A stretch of 64,000 bases of DNA. It comes from Desulfopila sp. IMCC35006 (GTDB lineage Bacteria > Desulfobacterota > Desulfobulbia > Desulfobulbales > Desulfocapsaceae). Under the pieces are notes generated by a model, which did not search any database, was not told the origin of the DNA, and saw only the letters and a list, made by a program, of their open reading frames with translations. The position numbers and the translations under genes are program-made. The stretch spans positions 248,001 through 312,000 of the forward strand of contig NZ_SWCM01000005.1 in NCBI RefSeq assembly GCF_005116645.1. Reading direction: 5' to 3'. Shown piece after piece: positions 42,482-55,627 of the stretch. Position 1 is the stretch's first letter, and every line of letters begins with the position of its first letter.

Positions 42482-43612
42482 ATGTCACTCAATTGTACAG
42501 TAAGTAAAAACGATCTGCTCGAAGGTCTGAATAGCCTGCAAAATATAACCAATAAAAAAGGAACGTTAGCTATTCTATCCAACGTTCTTATAAACACCGT
42601 CAATGGCGGCCTCAGCCTGACTGGTACAGATCTGGAAGTTGGTTTGCGGCTTTTTGTGCCGGCAGAAATCCATGACGAAGGTTCCTTGACGCTGCCTTCA
42701 AAGAAAATTTTCGAAATAGTAAGAGAATCCGGTTCTGACACTATCAGTATCGAAGAGACTGAAAACAGCTGGGTCGTCATTAAAGCCGGATTGAGTACCT
42801 ATAATCTGGCGGGTATGCCCAACGATGAATTTCCTGAATTTCCTGATTATGAAGAAGATACATTTATACCCTTCGAAAGTTACATTTTTTTAGAGCTTAT
42901 AGAAAAAGTTATCTATTCCATCGCCAACGAACAGGAAAACATCTACTCCCTGACCTCCGTTCTCTTTGAAAAAGAAAAAATCGACGAAACCTACTATCTG
43001 AGAATGGTCTCATCTGATGGACACAGACTTTCCATTATGAGAAAAGATGTGGCTGCAGACCTGGATCAGCTCCAACTCAATGAGGTTACCCTTATTCCGA
43101 AAAAAGGGATTCAGGAGTGGAAAAAATTCTGTGAAGGAAGGGATACCATTGAAGTTTCCTTTGAACCAAAACAGGTGGTGCTTCGGGATGATCGAGCGGT
43201 GATGATAATTCGTCTGAAAAATGGTGAATTTCCCCAGTATTCTGCCATTGTTGAAGCTATTCAATTAACTAATTGTTTGAAAATAAACCGAATTCCTTTT
43301 CTGGATTCCCTCAAAAGGATAAATCTTTTCACGGAAGACATTTTTCATACCATTCAGCTCAAAATAGAGCAGAACAAGATGATCCTGTCATCGCAAAATG
43401 CTGATCTCGGCAATGCCAAGGATGAACAAAATATAGTGTACAGTGGGGAACCGCTTACCCTTGGTTTTAACTGCCGATATTTTATCGAGACCCTGCAGGT
43501 TATGGAATGCGAGACAGTCGAGGCATACATAAACTCAAACAGCAGTCCCTGTCTTATGAAGTCAGAGGAAGACAAAGGCTTTATCAGTATAATCATGCCG
43601 ATGCAGTTATGA
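42482..43612 (+). CDS. dnaN: DNA polymerase III beta subunit (sliding clamp)
   Basis: A 376-residue clamp made of three repeats of the clamp fold. Typical segments: L-L-E-G-L-N-S-L-Q-N-I (N-terminus), L-T-G-T-D-L-E-V-G-L-R, RMVSSDGHRLSIMRKDV, F-P-Q-Y, and the C-terminal FISIIMPMQL ending in the usual P-M-Q/R-L. It tethers polymerases to DNA. GGAG lies seven bases before ATG 42482. It is followed by gyrB after 130 bp, in which a MITE-like element sits. No dnaA or recF is adjacent. Confidence 0.95.
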   Translation: MSLNCTVSKNDLLEGLNSLQNITNKKGTLAILSNVLINTVNGGLSLTGTDLEVGLRLFVPAEIHDEGSLTLPSKKIFEIVRESGSDTISIEETENSWVVIKAGLSTYNLAGMPNDEFPEFPDYEEDTFIPFESYIFLELIEKVIYSIANEQENIYSLTSVLFEKEKIDETYYLRMVSSDGHRLSIMRKDVAADLDQLQLNEVTLIPKKGIQEWKKFCEGRDTIEVSFEPKQVVLRDDRAVMIIRLKNGEFPQYSAIVEAIQLTNCLKINRIPFLDSLKRINLFTEDIFHTIQLKIEQNKMILSSQNADLGNAKDEQNIVYSGEPLTLGFNCRYFIETLQVMECETVEAYINSNSSPCLMKSEEDKGFISIIMPMQL

Positions 43613-43637
43613 TATCCACTCATATATTGCGTTTTTC

Positions 43638-46154
<2,517 letters not shown>

Positions 46155-46157
<3 letters not shown>

Positions 46158-46187
46158 TCCCGGGAGAAAGAATAAAAGTCGGGATTA
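46155..46187 (+). terminator. Hairpin overlapping the gyrB stop
   Basis: TAATCCCG (containing the gyrB stop) and CGGGATTA form an 8-bp stem with a 17-base loop, followed by TTTAC. It is a weak terminator or attenuator between gyrB and gyrA. Confidence 0.4.
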
Positions 46188-46198
46188 TTTACAATGCC

Positions 46199-46292
46199 CA
46201 AAAGAGAAAGAGGCTCTTTTAGTACCCCTCTTTTTGGGTGTAAGTATCCGCTGCACACTATGTTCCCTGTAAAAAGGAAAAATAGTGTGCAG
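46199..46292 (+). repeat. R-element copy 7, divergent, between gyrB and gyrA
   Basis: AAAAGAG-n6-CTCTTTT, then TAGTACCCCTC-TTTTTGGGTGTAAGTATCC corresponding to the CAGTACTCGCTTGACGGGTG block of the family, then a hairpin CTGCACACTAT / ATAGTGTGCAG (46251-46261 and 46282-46292). The hairpin stem has no sequence in common with the other copies, but order and spacing are the same. Confidence 0.55.
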
Positions 46293-46369
46293 AGGTACGA
46301 ACCTCGATACATGGGACATACAATGGTGCCCATTTTCAACCAAGTTAATTAAAAAGCAGATATTTACTT

Positions 46370-48919
46370 ATGAGCGCAGATACTGAGAAAAGTAGTGAGC
46401 AGTTTCCGACAATATCCATAGAAAAAGAGCTACAGAAATCCTATCTCGAATATGCCATGAGTGTCATCGTCGGCCGTGCTCTGCCGGATGTTCGCGATGG
46501 TTTGAAGCCGGTACACAGACGAGCTCTTTTCGCGATGCGGGAATTAGGAGTCCATTTTAACCGTCCCTACGTCAAATCAGCCAGAATTGTCGGTGATGTT
46601 ATCGGTAAGTATCATCCCCACGGCGATACTGCCGCTTATGACACTATCGTGCGAATGGCCCAGGATTTTTCTCTGAGATATCCGCTCGTTGATGGACAGG
46701 GCAACTTCGGTTCCATGGATGGCGATTCTCCGGCGGCCATGCGATATACCGAAGCGAGAATGACGAGGATTGATAGGGAGATAGTCAACGATCTCGACAA
46801 AGAGACCGTTGACTGGATTCCTAACTACGATAACTCTCTGAATGAACCGGCGGTTATGCCGAGTAAGATTCCTAATTTATTAATTAACGGATCTTCGGGT
46901 ATTGCCGTGGGCATGGCGACAAATATTCCGCCGCATAACCTTACTGAGGTGTTAGATGCCCTGATCACCATGGTAGACGATCCGAATATTACGGTTCATG
47001 AGATAATGTCTATCATCACCGGTCCGGATTTTCCCACCGGAGGCCAGATCTGCGGTAGAGCAGGAATAAGAGAAGCCTATGAGACCGGCAAAGGCGTTAT
47101 TGTTATACGGGCGCTCACCCATATCGAAAAGATAAAAGAGGGGAAAAGAGAAGCAATTATCATCACCGAAGTTCCTTATCAGGTGAATAAAGCCAGTCTG
47201 GTCGAAAAAATTGCCGAGCTGGTCAAAGATAAAAAAATCAATTCCATATCCGAAGTTCGCGATGAATCGGACCGACACGGGCTGCGTGTAGTCATTGAAC
47301 TGAAGAAAGACGAGATTGCCGATATTGTCATCAATCAGCTCAATTCGATGACGCAGATGCAGAAGTCTTTTGGCATCATTTTGCTGGCCATCGTTAATAA
47401 CAAACCTGAAATACTCAATATTAAACAAATTCTTGAACATTTTATTGTTCATCGAAAGGTAATAATCTATCGTCGTACCGCCTTCGAACTGAGAAAAGCT
47501 GAAGAAAAAGCCCATATTCTGGAAGGGTTGAAGATAGCCCTGGATAATCTTGATGATGTGGTAGCGCTGATCAGGGCTTCGAATAGTCCGCAGGAAGCGA
47601 AAGACGAATTAATTCGTCGATATGACCTCAGTGAAATCCAGGCGCAGACTATTCTCGATATGCGCCTGCAGAGGTTGACTGGACTGGAGAGGGAAAAAAT
47701 TGTCCGGGACTACGAAGAAATAATGGAGGAAATTAAAAATTTAAAAGCAATTCTTGCCGACCCACAGCTGGTCATGCAGATCATCAAGGATGAATTTAAC
47801 GAACTGAAGGAACAATATGGTGATGATCGCCGGACAGAAATAATCGACGCTACCGATGAAATTCTTCCAGAAGATATGATAGCCCCTGAAGATATGGCGG
47901 TTACCATCACCCACTCAGGGTATATAAAACGTAATCCGGTCTCGCTCTACCGCTCGCAGAATAGAGGGGGTAAAGGGGTAACCGCGGTTAAGAATATTGA
48001 AGAAGATTTTGTTTCCGACCTCTATGTTGCCTCGACTCTCGACACATTTTTGTTTTTTACCAATCAGGGCAAGGTGTTCTGGCGAAAGGTATATATGCTG
48101 CCCTCTGCCGGCAGAACTGCCAGGGGCAAAGCAATCGTCAACCTGCTCAACCTGGCGGAAGACGAAAAACTTGCCGCAATTCTGCCAATAGTGAGTTTTG
48201 ATGATGAATCAAATGAAAAAACCATTCTCATGGTCACTAAATCCGGTCGAATTAAAAAGACCAGTCTGCAGGAATTCAGCCGACCGTTGCGCAAAGGAAA
48301 ACGAGCACTGACCATCAATGAGGGTGATGAAATTATAGCCGCCCATCTGCTCAACGGCGATGACACCATTCTGCTTGTTACCAGAAAAGGCATGTGTATT
48401 CATTTTGCGGAATCCGATATACGAACCATGGGCAGGACCGCAGCGGGGGTAATGGGGATTAGGCTCGGGGCTGACGACATTGTGGTCAGCGCGATTGTCA
48501 TTAATTCCAATAACTCGGTTCTTATTGCGACCGAAAACGGCTTTGGCAAAAGAAGTCCTATTGAAGAATACCGGCTCCAGAAACGCGGCGGCAAGGGCGT
48601 AAGAGGGATTAAGAGAAGTGAGCGAAACGGCGATGTCATTGCGGCCAAGCAGGTAGATGATGAGGAAGAGGTCATTCTCATTGCTGATTCGGGCAAAATG
48701 ATCCGCATGGACTTGAGTACCATTAGAGTCATAGGCAGGAGTACTCAGGGAGTAAAACTGATTAATCTCGATGAAAATGAGCGGGTTGTAAGTATGGATA
48801 GTGTGGCCAAAGACACCAGCAGCGATGACGACGAGGAAATCGTCGATGACGAAAACAACGTTGAAATCAGTGAAAGTGATGACACAGAGCCCGGCACAGA
48901 TGAAGAACAGTCTGAATAA
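46370..48919 (+). CDS. gyrA: DNA gyrase subunit A
   Basis: An 849-residue breakage-reunion subunit. The catalytic tyrosine is in [10 protein letters not shown]; the quinolone region reads [20 protein letters not shown], so the position of E. coli Ser83 is Thr here and Asp87 is kept. GyrA-box QNRGGKG and related QKRGGKG are in the C-terminal beta-pinwheel. The last ~40 residues are strongly acidic ([14 protein letters not shown]...), as in other GyrA tails. No strong ribosome-binding site is visible before ATG 46370. It overlaps gpsA by 20 bp. Confidence 0.97.
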   Translation: MSADTEKSSEQFPTISIEKELQKSYLEYAMSVIVGRALPDVRDGLKPVHRRALFAMRELGVHFNRPYVKSARIVGDVIGKYHPHGDTAAYDTIVRMAQDFSLRYPLVDGQGNFGSMDGDSPAAMRYTEARMTRIDREIVNDLDKETVDWIPNYDNSLNEPAVMPSKIPNLLINGSSGIAVGMATNIPPHNLTEVLDALITMVDDPNITVHEIMSIITGPDFPTGGQICGRAGIREAYETGKGVIVIRALTHIEKIKEGKREAIIITEVPYQVNKASLVEKIAELVKDKKINSISEVRDESDRHGLRVVIELKKDEIADIVINQLNSMTQMQKSFGIILLAIVNNKPEILNIKQILEHFIVHRKVIIYRRTAFELRKAEEKAHILEGLKIALDNLDDVVALIRASNSPQEAKDELIRRYDLSEIQAQTILDMRLQRLTGLEREKIVRDYEEIMEEIKNLKAILADPQLVMQIIKDEFNELKEQYGDDRRTEIIDATDEILPEDMIAPEDMAVTITHSGYIKRNPVSLYRSQNRGGKGVTAVKNIEEDFVSDLYVASTLDTFLFFTNQGKVFWRKVYMLPSAGRTARGKAIVNLLNLAEDEKLAAILPIVSFDDESNEKTILMVTKSGRIKKTSLQEFSRPLRKGKRALTINEGDEIIAAHLLNGDDTILLVTRKGMCIHFAESDIRTMGRTAAGVMGIRLGADDIVVSAIVINSNNSVLIATENGFGKRSPIEEYRLQKRGGKGVRGIKRSERNGDVIAAKQVDDEEEVILIADSGKMIRMDLSTIRVIGRSTQGVKLINLDENERVVSMDSVAKDTSSDDDEEIVDDENNVEISESDDTEPGTDEEQSE

Positions 48920-49931
48920 AGGCGGTAAAATTGCACTAATTGGTGCGGGATCATGGGGAACGGCGCTGGCGATTCTTCTGGCCGGAAAGGGCTATGCCGT
49001 TTGTCTGTGGGGGCATAACAGCGACCATGTCGACAAGCTGATCAGCGACAGGGAAAATAAAAAATATCTTCCTGGCAGTTTGTTTCCGGTAAATCTGCAG
49101 GTCGTACACCCGTTGCGGCAGGCAGTGGAAAATGCCTCCCTCATTGTCATGGCGGTACCTTCCCATGCGTACCGCCGGGTCTTTGCGGCAATGGTCCCTT
49201 TCCTCATGGAGAATTGCCGAATTGTATCTGCAGTGAAAGGCATTGAAAATACAACACTCATGACCATGACTCAGGTCATGAGTGAGATCCTCACCACACA
49301 GAGTGACATCCCCAAAAATATACAACTGGGGGTTATATCCGGGCCCTCATTTGCCAAGGAAGTTGCCCTGAAGGTGCCGACAGCGGTCACTATCGGTTTC
49401 AAGGATTTAGCGGTGGCAAAAGAAATGCAGCAGGTCTTTGTGACAGAATTTTTCAGGGTCTATGCCAGTTCCGATGTTATTGGACTTGAGATAAGTGCGG
49501 CTCTTAAAAATATAATAGCAATTGCCGCTGGAGTCTGCGATGGATTGGGGTATGGACTGAACACCCGGGCGGCGCTGATAACCCGCGGACTTGCTGAAAT
49601 ACAACGTCTTGGAGCAGCCATGCACGCCGAAGCGGCAACCTTTGCCGGTTTAAGCGGGCTTGGCGATCTCCTGCTCACCTGTACTGGAGATCTGAGCAGA
49701 AACAGAACAGTCGGTTTAAAACTCGGGAAGGGAAAAACTCTCGATGAAATTAACGGCGAAATGGACATGGTCGCTGAAGGGATAAAAACGACCCTGTCCG
49801 CTTACCATCTCGCCCGAAAAATGAAGATAGAAATGCCCATTCTTGAGCAGGTCTACAACATACTATACCAGGGAAAAAGCTGTTCGGAGGCCGTAAAAGA
49901 CCTCTTAACCAGAGAATTAAAAGTCGAGTAA
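48900..49931 (+). CDS. gpsA: NAD(P)H-dependent glycerol-3-phosphate dehydrogenase
   Basis: A 343-residue cytoplasmic enzyme (dihydroxyacetone phosphate to sn-glycerol 3-phosphate for phospholipid synthesis). It has the Rossmann motif [60 protein letters not shown] with the catalytic Lys, and [17 protein letters not shown] 48900 is chosen because family similarity starts a few residues later and the length fits; this start lies within the last 20 bases of gyrA, so translation may be coupled. The frame is open to 48801, but that stretch is the gyrA tail in another frame. It is convergent with rdgB with only four bases between stops. Confidence 0.95.
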   Translation: MKNSLNKGGKIALIGAGSWGTALAILLAGKGYAVCLWGHNSDHVDKLISDRENKKYLPGSLFPVNLQVVHPLRQAVENASLIVMAVPSHAYRRVFAAMVPFLMENCRIVSAVKGIENTTLMTMTQVMSEILTTQSDIPKNIQLGVISGPSFAKEVALKVPTAVTIGFKDLAVAKEMQQVFVTEFFRVYASSDVIGLEISAALKNIIAIAAGVCDGLGYGLNTRAALITRGLAEIQRLGAAMHAEAATFAGLSGLGDLLLTCTGDLSRNRTVGLKLGKGKTLDEINGEMDMVAEGIKTTLSAYHLARKMKIEMPILEQVYNILYQGKSCSEAVKDLLTRELKVE

Positions 49932-49935
49932 AGCG

Positions 49936-50613
49936 CTACATCTCATCGGACCAGTCTTTATGCGCAAACTGGCTGTGATCAGGTTTGGGCGGTTTTTCTT
50001 CCTGTAGACGCTGTTCCAGCCATTTTTTTATCATTGTCGCTTCGGCTTTAACTTCAGCTAAAGCCTTACCCCGATGACTCACCTTGTTCTTTTCTTCCAT
50101 GGACAGTTCGGCAAAGGTTTTGCCCAGTTCTTCAAAATAGAAAAGAGGGTCATAGCCAAAACCATTCTCTCCCCTCTTTTCATCAATTATTATACCATCG
50201 CATTTCCCTTCGTAGGTCAGCGCAGGGCCTGACGGTACGGCAATAGAAAGAACACATTGAAAATGAGCCCGGCGGTTTTTAACGCCCTGCAGGGCCTTGA
50301 GCAATTTTTGGCAGTTCTCCTCGTCGGTGGCATTTTCGCCGGCATACCGGGCTGAATATACGCCCGGTTCCCCATTGAGGGCCTCGACAACAAGACCGGA
50401 GTCGTCAGCTATTGCCGGAAGACCAAGGACCTTGGCTGTATGAATGGCTTTTTTATAAGCATTTTCATCAAAAGAATCGCCATCTTCGATAGCTTCCGGA
50501 GTCGGGCCAAAGTCATCGAGACTGCGTATTTCAATCTGGAGATCCTTGAGTATTTCGCGAAATTCACGAAGTTTATTCTTGTTGCGAGTTGCTACAACCA
50601 AAATGGAAAGCAT
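49936..50613 (-). CDS. rdgB: dITP/XTP pyrophosphatase (RdgB/HAM1)
   Basis: A 225-residue nucleotide house-cleaning enzyme. Motifs: VVATRNKNKLREF, F-D-E-N-A-Y-K-K-A, PAIADDSGLVVEALNGEPGVYSARYAG, GENGFGYDPLFYF and SHRGKAL. It hydrolyses non-canonical purine triphosphates to monophosphate and pyrophosphate. About 25 residues at the C-terminus (EEKPPKPDHSQFAHKDW) are beyond the usual family end. GAGGT lies eight bases upstream of ATG 50613. It is the last gene of a short unit with queH and the NifA-like gene. Confidence 0.94.
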   Translation of the reverse strand: MLSILVVATRNKNKLREFREILKDLQIEIRSLDDFGPTPEAIEDGDSFDENAYKKAIHTAKVLGLPAIADDSGLVVEALNGEPGVYSARYAGENATDEENCQKLLKALQGVKNRRAHFQCVLSIAVPSGPALTYEGKCDGIIIDEKRGENGFGYDPLFYFEELGKTFAELSMEEKNKVSHRGKALAEVKAEATMIKKWLEQRLQEEKPPKPDHSQFAHKDWSDEM

Positions 50614-50643
50614 AAAAATTACCTCATAACCGAAAAAGTGAAA

Positions 50644-51186
50644 TCAGCCCTTGCGCAGGCTTTTGTCGTATCGTTCCTGTTCACTGTAAACACAGCCGCA
50701 ATATGGTTGACGATACATCTCGCGTTCTTTCGATATGTCGATACCATACTGCCACCCTTCCCTGAAATCCTTATAATAAAACAAAACGTTGTATTGCTGG
50801 GCCAACTGTTCACAGAGGGCTATTATTTGCGAATGGCCCTGGTATTTACTGTAGAGCAGAGTTGTCGTGAAAGCGTCAAATCCATTTTCCCTGGCCAGCG
50901 ATGCCGTTTTTTCAAGACGCATACGATAACAGATAGAGCATCTTTGTTGTTCATAAAAGGCGACCCTGCGCACAAAATCGGTAAGACCGTACTTCTTCTC
51001 GATAATGAGCGGCAGTTTGCTCTCTGCGGCGTAGTCCTCCAGGGTGGAAAGCCGGCGTTGAAATTCCTTGAAAGGATGAATATTGGGATTTAAAAAGTGG
51101 CCGGTAACCGAGGCACCCTCTTCACGCAGTACGGTGAGTGGATAAATGGTACAGGGACCACAGCAAACATGGAGTAAGACACGCAT
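50644..51186 (-). CDS. queH: Epoxyqueuosine reductase QueH
   Basis: A 180-residue protein of the QueH (former DUF208) family: LLHVCCGPCTIYPL (two adjacent Cys plus a third), QRCSICYRMRLEKTA, TTLLYSKYQGH and the C-terminal YCGCVYSEQER. The cysteines bind an iron-sulfur cluster; the enzyme makes queuosine from epoxyqueuosine in tRNA without cobalamin. It follows the NifA-like gene by four bases and precedes rdgB by 30 bases, so the three are probably co-transcribed. Confidence 0.92.
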   Translation of the reverse strand: MRVLLHVCCGPCTIYPLTVLREEGASVTGHFLNPNIHPFKEFQRRLSTLEDYAAESKLPLIIEKKYGLTDFVRRVAFYEQQRCSICYRMRLEKTASLARENGFDAFTTTLLYSKYQGHSQIIALCEQLAQQYNVLFYYKDFREGWQYGIDISKEREMYRQPYCGCVYSEQERYDKSLRKG

Positions 51187-51190
51187 CGGC

Positions 51191-52744
51191 TTATATTTTA
51201 TAATTTTTCGGGTCTATATTGTACTGGTGAATTTTATAGTTGATAATTCGCAGGCTGGTGTCGAGATCCTTGGCCGTCTTGGTCTGATTTCCGTTGTTTC
51301 GTTTTAACCCTTCAACAATGAGTTCCTTTTCAAAATTTTCAACTGCTACAGATAAAGAGTACGGATTTTCTCTCTTGGAAGATTCCGCGGTCTGAAGAGT
51401 CGGCGGCAGATGAATTCCTTTAATAGTATCGCCATCGCAGATGATGACCGCACGTTCTATGCAGTTTTGCAATTCCCGGACATTGCCGGGCCAATGATAT
51501 TGTATAAGCATATCTATGGCAGAGGTAGATATCCTTCTGATATTTTTGTTGTTTTCCTTGGCATACTTGGCAAGGAAAAATTCTGCTATCAGCAGAACAT
51601 CCGTGCGTCGCTCACGAAGCGGCGGCATGTAGACGGGGAAAACATTGAGGCGGTAATAGAGATCTTCACGAAAGCTTTTGTCGGCCACTGCACTTTCAAG
51701 GTCTCTGTTGGTCGCGGCAACAAGACGAACGTCACAGGTGAGTTGTTTGGTGGATCCAAGCCGCTGAAAGGTTCTTTCCTGGACGACGTTCAGCAGTTTA
51801 ACCTGCACCGAATTACTGATTTCGCCAATCTCGTCTAAAAAGAGCGTTCCTCCTTCCGCCTGCTCGAATCTGCCGATTTTTCGATCAGTTGCTCCGGTAA
51901 AAGCACCTCTCTCATGGCCAAACAGCTCGGATTCAAGAAGAGTTTCGGGAAGTGCCGAACAGTTAACCACTATAAAAGGTTTTGCCCGCCTTTTGCCGTT
52001 ATAATGCAAGGCCTTGGCCACCAGGGTTTTACCCGTACCGGATTCACCGCGCAGCAGCACGGTTGCATTGGAATCGACCACCCGGTGTATCATTTCGTAA
52101 ACATCCTGCATCCTGCTCGAGTTGCCGATAATATCGTTGATTTTATTTTTTTCCGAGAGCTCTCTTTTTAATTTAAGATTTTCTGTATACAGTTCTTCGG
52201 TTTCTCTGTTGACCTTCTGGATGCGTACGACTGTCTGGGCAATAATACTTGAAAGAACCGTCAAATATTGCAGATCGGTGTTTGCCTGTTCACCTATACC
52301 ATCTTCATAAAAACGATCTATGCTGAGGGCCCCTATGATGTTATGGCCGTCTTTGATGGGTACACAGAGGAAAGATCTTTTTTGTTCAGATACATTTCCC
52401 CGGGCTCTGGTCCTGTTCAAAAAAAGAGGTTCATCAGAAATCTGTGGAACAATTATTGGCTGGCCTGTAGAAACAACGCGGCCGGTAATCCCCTCGCCTA
52501 TCTTATATTTTCCCCTTTTTCGGCCCTCAGCCGTCAAGCCGTGAGCGACCTCTATCTCCAGTTTGCCGGTGGTCGGATTGACAATTGTTACAGTTCCGTT
52601 TTCCATTAATTTCATTTCGGAAAGAATCTGCATGGTTTTTTCGAGACAATCACGGAGTTCCAGGGAAGAAGCGAGTTGTTTGGTAATTTCATAGAGGGCA
52701 GTCAGGTCTTCTAACTGTCTGGATATATCACTTGTAGGAGGCAT
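51191..52744 (-). CDS. NifA-like sigma-54 transcriptional activator
   Basis: A 517-residue bacterial enhancer-binding protein. The GAF domain (about 15-165) matches NifA ([27 protein letters not shown]). The AAA+ domain has Walker A GESGTGKT (233-240), the sigma-54 contact loop GAFTGA (280-285), Walker [12 protein letters not shown] and the R-finger region [14 protein letters not shown] Fis-type helix-turn-helix is at the C-terminus ([26 protein letters not shown]). The cysteine motif between AAA+ and HTH found in oxygen-sensitive NifA is not seen. Its targets cannot be told; no nif gene is in the window. It is four bases from queH. Confidence 0.88.
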   Translation of the reverse strand: MPPTSDISRQLEDLTALYEITKQLASSLELRDCLEKTMQILSEMKLMENGTVTIVNPTTGKLEIEVAHGLTAEGRKRGKYKIGEGITGRVVSTGQPIIVPQISDEPLFLNRTRARGNVSEQKRSFLCVPIKDGHNIIGALSIDRFYEDGIGEQANTDLQYLTVLSSIIAQTVVRIQKVNRETEELYTENLKLKRELSEKNKINDIIGNSSRMQDVYEMIHRVVDSNATVLLRGESGTGKTLVAKALHYNGKRRAKPFIVVNCSALPETLLESELFGHERGAFTGATDRKIGRFEQAEGGTLFLDEIGEISNSVQVKLLNVVQERTFQRLGSTKQLTCDVRLVAATNRDLESAVADKSFREDLYYRLNVFPVYMPPLRERRTDVLLIAEFFLAKYAKENNKNIRRISTSAIDMLIQYHWPGNVRELQNCIERAVIICDGDTIKGIHLPPTLQTAESSKRENPYSLSVAVENFEKELIVEGLKRNNGNQTKTAKDLDTSLRIINYKIHQYNIDPKNYKI

Positions 52745-52885
52745 ATTAATGAAGAAAATCGCTGGTAGAGGAGTAAGTTGCTAGTTATTTTTGCAAGATA
52801 ATAACAAAAGGAAGCGGATTTATCGAATGAATATTACATAATTGTGAAAAACAACAGCAAGACAAATATTTTCGAATGCATATTG

Positions 52886-52914
52886 TTGACATAAACAAGA
52901 GCAGATGGTACAAA
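52886..52914 (+). promoter_or_regulatory. Strong promoter of the tRNA-Ser pair
   Basis: TTGACA (52886-52891), 17 bases, TACAAA (52909-52914). The predicted start is within a few bases of the first tRNA at 52924, as expected for a tRNA promoter. Confidence 0.75.
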
Positions 52915-52923
52915 GTCCTCCAC

Positions 52924-53009
52924 GGAGGAATGGCCGAGTGGTTTAAGGCGGCGGTCTTGAAAACCGTTGTACGAAAGTACCGTGGGTTCGAATCCTACTT
53001 CCTCCGCCA
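52924..53009 (+). tRNA. tRNA-Ser (anticodon TGA)
   Basis: An 86-nt class II tRNA. The acceptor arms GGAGGAA / TTCCTCC pair fully, the anticodon stem CGGTC..GACCG-like region carries TGA in the loop (CTTGAAA), a long variable arm follows (GTTGTACGAAAGTACC), and GGTTCGAATCC forms the T arm. Discriminator G and CCA are encoded. It reads UCA and related serine codons. Confidence 0.95.
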
Positions 53010-53026
53010 AAAAATTATTATTGCGT

Positions 53027-53118
<92 letters not shown>

Positions 53119-53335
53119 GTAATTCCTGTAAGTCCTCGTATTACTTGCAATATATTCCAATGTTTCCAAACGACCTGCGGGTCTCAAAAAGCTGAAATCG
53201 GTATTGAGGGATCAACTGTCTTGCAGCTGATCGGCAAAGGTACCTTTTTTTCTTACGGAAATTCCTATTTCTGGTAAATTTGACGAATCGCCAAAAAATG
53301 CTTCACCAAAGACAGTCTCTTGATATTAAGCACTA

Positions 53336-54502
53336 TTACAGCCGTTGCTTGATTGCCTGCGCCAGCTCATGGACAGCCATCGCATAATAGACGCTGTGGT
53401 TGTAGCGGGTAATGGTATAAAAATCAGGATGTCCGATAAGGTATTGATCATATCCGGCATGATGCAGCAGGAGCAGGTGGAAGGGTCCTTCGCTGTTGTC
53501 TGGCCGCGCTGGGTGCAGCCCCGCCCTTTCGATTTCGGCCATGGTATACTGTTTTTTAAGACCAGGTTCCAGGGCAACCGTGCCTCGAGTTAGAAGGGGT
53601 GTTACGACTGGTTGTCCGGACTTCCAGCCATGCTGTGCAAAATAGTTGGCAATACTGCCGATCGCGTCTTCCGGATCCCAAAGATCCCGGTGTCCATCCA
53701 TGTTGAAATCAACCGCCCATGTCAGAAAACTGCTGGGCATGAATTGGCCCAGTCCCATGGCTCCGGCAAAAGATCCTACCGGTTCAGCCGGATCAAGACC
53801 TTCGTTTCTGGTCATCAGTAAAAATTTTTCAAGTTCACTCTGGAAATATTCGCCCCGGCGTGCGTAATCAAAGCTCAGCGTGGTCAAGGCATCAATAACT
53901 CTGTGATTACCGACATTGCCACCAAATCTTGTCTCGACAGCAAGAATGGCAAGGATATACTCCTCAGGAACGCCGTACTGCCGGGAGGCACGTTGAAGTG
54001 CGGAACTATAGTTTTGGGCAAAATCCACTGCTTCTACAATATGCTTCTCATCAACGAATTTGGCGCGATATCGGGTCCATCCTCCTGGAAAAGGCTTTCC
54101 CTTCACGGCCTGATCGGATTTGGTCAGATATCGGAGGGTCCAGTTTTTGCGTTGTGCCTGTGAAAAAAGCCCTCTCAGGTAGTCGCGCTCAAAACCGTGC
54201 TTCTGTGCCATCTCCTCAATGAATTGATTGACGGATGCATACCCGGCAAAATGACCTGATACCGATTGGGCTGAATACGAACCAACCGGTGCCTGCGGCT
54301 TCCTGGTCTCTGTTGCTAAATGTTGTGGCTGCTGGCTGGCTATTACCCTTTGGCTGTCGTCCTGGTGACCTCCGCAGGCAGATAAAAAAAGAGAAAATGC
54401 CAGGGTTCCACAGACGGCAATCCTTTTCAGGAAGGACGACCGCAGAAAAGGATGATTGCAGGAACAAGGATATAAACGCAGAAAGCTGAAGGTTATGAAC
54501 AT
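53336..54502 (-). CDS. mltB: Membrane-bound lytic murein transglycosylase B-like lipoprotein
   Basis: A 388-residue lipoprotein with lipobox LSAC (Cys about 43) after a long, Cys-containing N-region. The catalytic domain (about 85-385) has the MltB motifs LAVETRFGGNVGNHRVID with the catalytic Glu, FAGAMGLGQFMPSSFL, W-A-V-D-F-N-x-DG-H-x-D-L-W and DAIGSIANYFAQHGWKSG. It cleaves peptidoglycan glycan strands forming 1,6-anhydro ends. ATG 54502 is the only ATG before the lipobox; the 30-residue N-region before the hydrophobic core is unusually long, so another start codon may be used. Confidence 0.9.
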   Translation of the reverse strand: MFITFSFLRLYPCSCNHPFLRSSFLKRIAVCGTLAFSLFLSACGGHQDDSQRVIASQQPQHLATETRKPQAPVGSYSAQSVSGHFAGYASVNQFIEEMAQKHGFERDYLRGLFSQAQRKNWTLRYLTKSDQAVKGKPFPGGWTRYRAKFVDEKHIVEAVDFAQNYSSALQRASRQYGVPEEYILAILAVETRFGGNVGNHRVIDALTTLSFDYARRGEYFQSELEKFLLMTRNEGLDPAEPVGSFAGAMGLGQFMPSSFLTWAVDFNMDGHRDLWDPEDAIGSIANYFAQHGWKSGQPVVTPLLTRGTVALEPGLKKQYTMAEIERAGLHPARPDNSEGPFHLLLLHHAGYDQYLIGHPDFYTITRYNHSVYYAMAVHELAQAIKQRL

Positions 54503-54766
54503 CGCAAATCGTTTGAAATTACTCTTGAGAGGTGTGTATTATCGGTAAGTTATTAGATGGTGATTTAATATCAGATTGACGAAAATAGCAATAAAATACA
54601 GTGCGGATGGCTCTGGCTTGTCGGAGATAATCATAGTTTGGGTGTTGCAGCAAAATGATGCAACGGCCAATCAGTGCAGAGTGATTTTCCTCTCTGTCAA
54701 AACCAGAGCAAAATAGACGTAATGCACACTAATTTGAAACTGCTTTAGATTGCTCATTTGCACTCA
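54503..54766. other. Intergenic gap between parB and mltB-like gene
   Basis: 264 bp with no frame or motif that I can support. It should hold the mltB promoter (minus strand, reading away) and the end of the parAB unit. No clear terminator hairpin is seen. Confidence 0.3.
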
Positions 54767-55627
54767 TTATTCTCCCAGCAATAAATCTGCTACTCGGTCG
54801 AGGTCGTCTAGCGAATAATATTCTATTTCAATCTTGCCTCTGGTACCATTTTGGGTAATCGCCACCTTTGAGTTTAAGCGATTGGTCAGTTGTGTGACCA
54901 AAGAGTTTTTATAGGAGAGTGGTATTTCCTCAGCGGGAGGCTGGATCGGTCTTTTGGGCCTTGAATGGGTAAGAGTTGCTTTTTTAATAATTTTTTCTGT
55001 CTGGCGAACCGAAAGTCCATTTTTAATAATAACATTTCTGATCTCTTGAATTTTTAGCGGTTCGTCTGCCAGCTTTACCAGGGCACGGCCATGACCTTCG
55101 CTTAAAAGCCCATCTGTTATATCTCGCCGTATAATTTCAGGAAGTTTTAGTAATCTCAACATGTTAGTAACTGTTGAGCGTTGTTTCCCCACTCTTTTTG
55201 CCGTTTCTTCCTGGGTATATCCGAATTTTTCGATAAGTTTTTTATAAGCTTCCGCTTCTTCTATGGGATTGAGGTCGGTCCTCTGCACATTTTCAATGAG
55301 GGCTAACTCGAGTAGACTATCCTCTTGGTCAACATCAAGCACGATGACGGGTACGTGGGTTAAACCTGCGAGTTTTGAAGCTCTCAGCCTTCTTTCACCC
55401 GCGATGAGTTCGAAATCATCATTCGGTCCGGATGTTACTATCAGTGGCTGGATAACGCCTTTTTCCCGAATCGAATCAGCCAACTCCTGGAGATCGTCGG
55501 CGTTGAAGTGTGTACGTGGTTGGTACTTATTCGGTATTATCTTGTTTATATTACACTCAAAAAATTTTTCCTGCTCTTCACCGAAAAGGAGGCCAACTCC
55601 CTGGCCCAGTCCTGTTTTCTTACTCAT
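54767..55627 (-). CDS. parB: Chromosome-partitioning protein ParB (Spo0J)
   Basis: A 286-residue ParB: the N-terminal GLG-G motif for ParA contact, CTPase domain with INKIIPNKYQPRTHF, LIAGERRLRASKLAG and ENVQRTDLNPIEEAEAYK, central HTH (YTQEETAKRVGKQRSTVTNMLRLL), and a C-terminal dimerisation domain (KIEIEYYSLDDLDRVADLLL). It loads on parS sites and spreads as a clamp. It overlaps parA by 8 bp, a standard parAB operon, and a perfect parS lies just upstream of parA at 56585. Confidence 0.96.
   Translation of the reverse strand: MSKKTGLGQGVGLLFGEEQEKFFECNINKIIPNKYQPRTHFNADDLQELADSIREKGVIQPLIVTSGPNDDFELIAGERRLRASKLAGLTHVPVIVLDVDQEDSLLELALIENVQRTDLNPIEEAEAYKKLIEKFGYTQEETAKRVGKQRSTVTNMLRLLKLPEIIRRDITDGLLSEGHGRALVKLADEPLKIQEIRNVIIKNGLSVRQTEKIIKKATLTHSRPKRPIQPPAEEIPLSYKNSLVTQLTNRLNSKVAITQNGTRGKIEIEYYSLDDLDRVADLLLGE

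Noticed and set aside
46430-46700. Quinolone-resistance mutation in gyrA
   Set aside because: Thr at the position of E. coli Ser83 is probably natural lineage variation; resistance cannot be inferred.
53119-53335. Integration site (att) next to tRNA-Ser
   Set aside because: No integrase, no direct repeat of the tRNA 3' end and no foreign genes follow; the next gene is an ordinary lytic transglycosylase.
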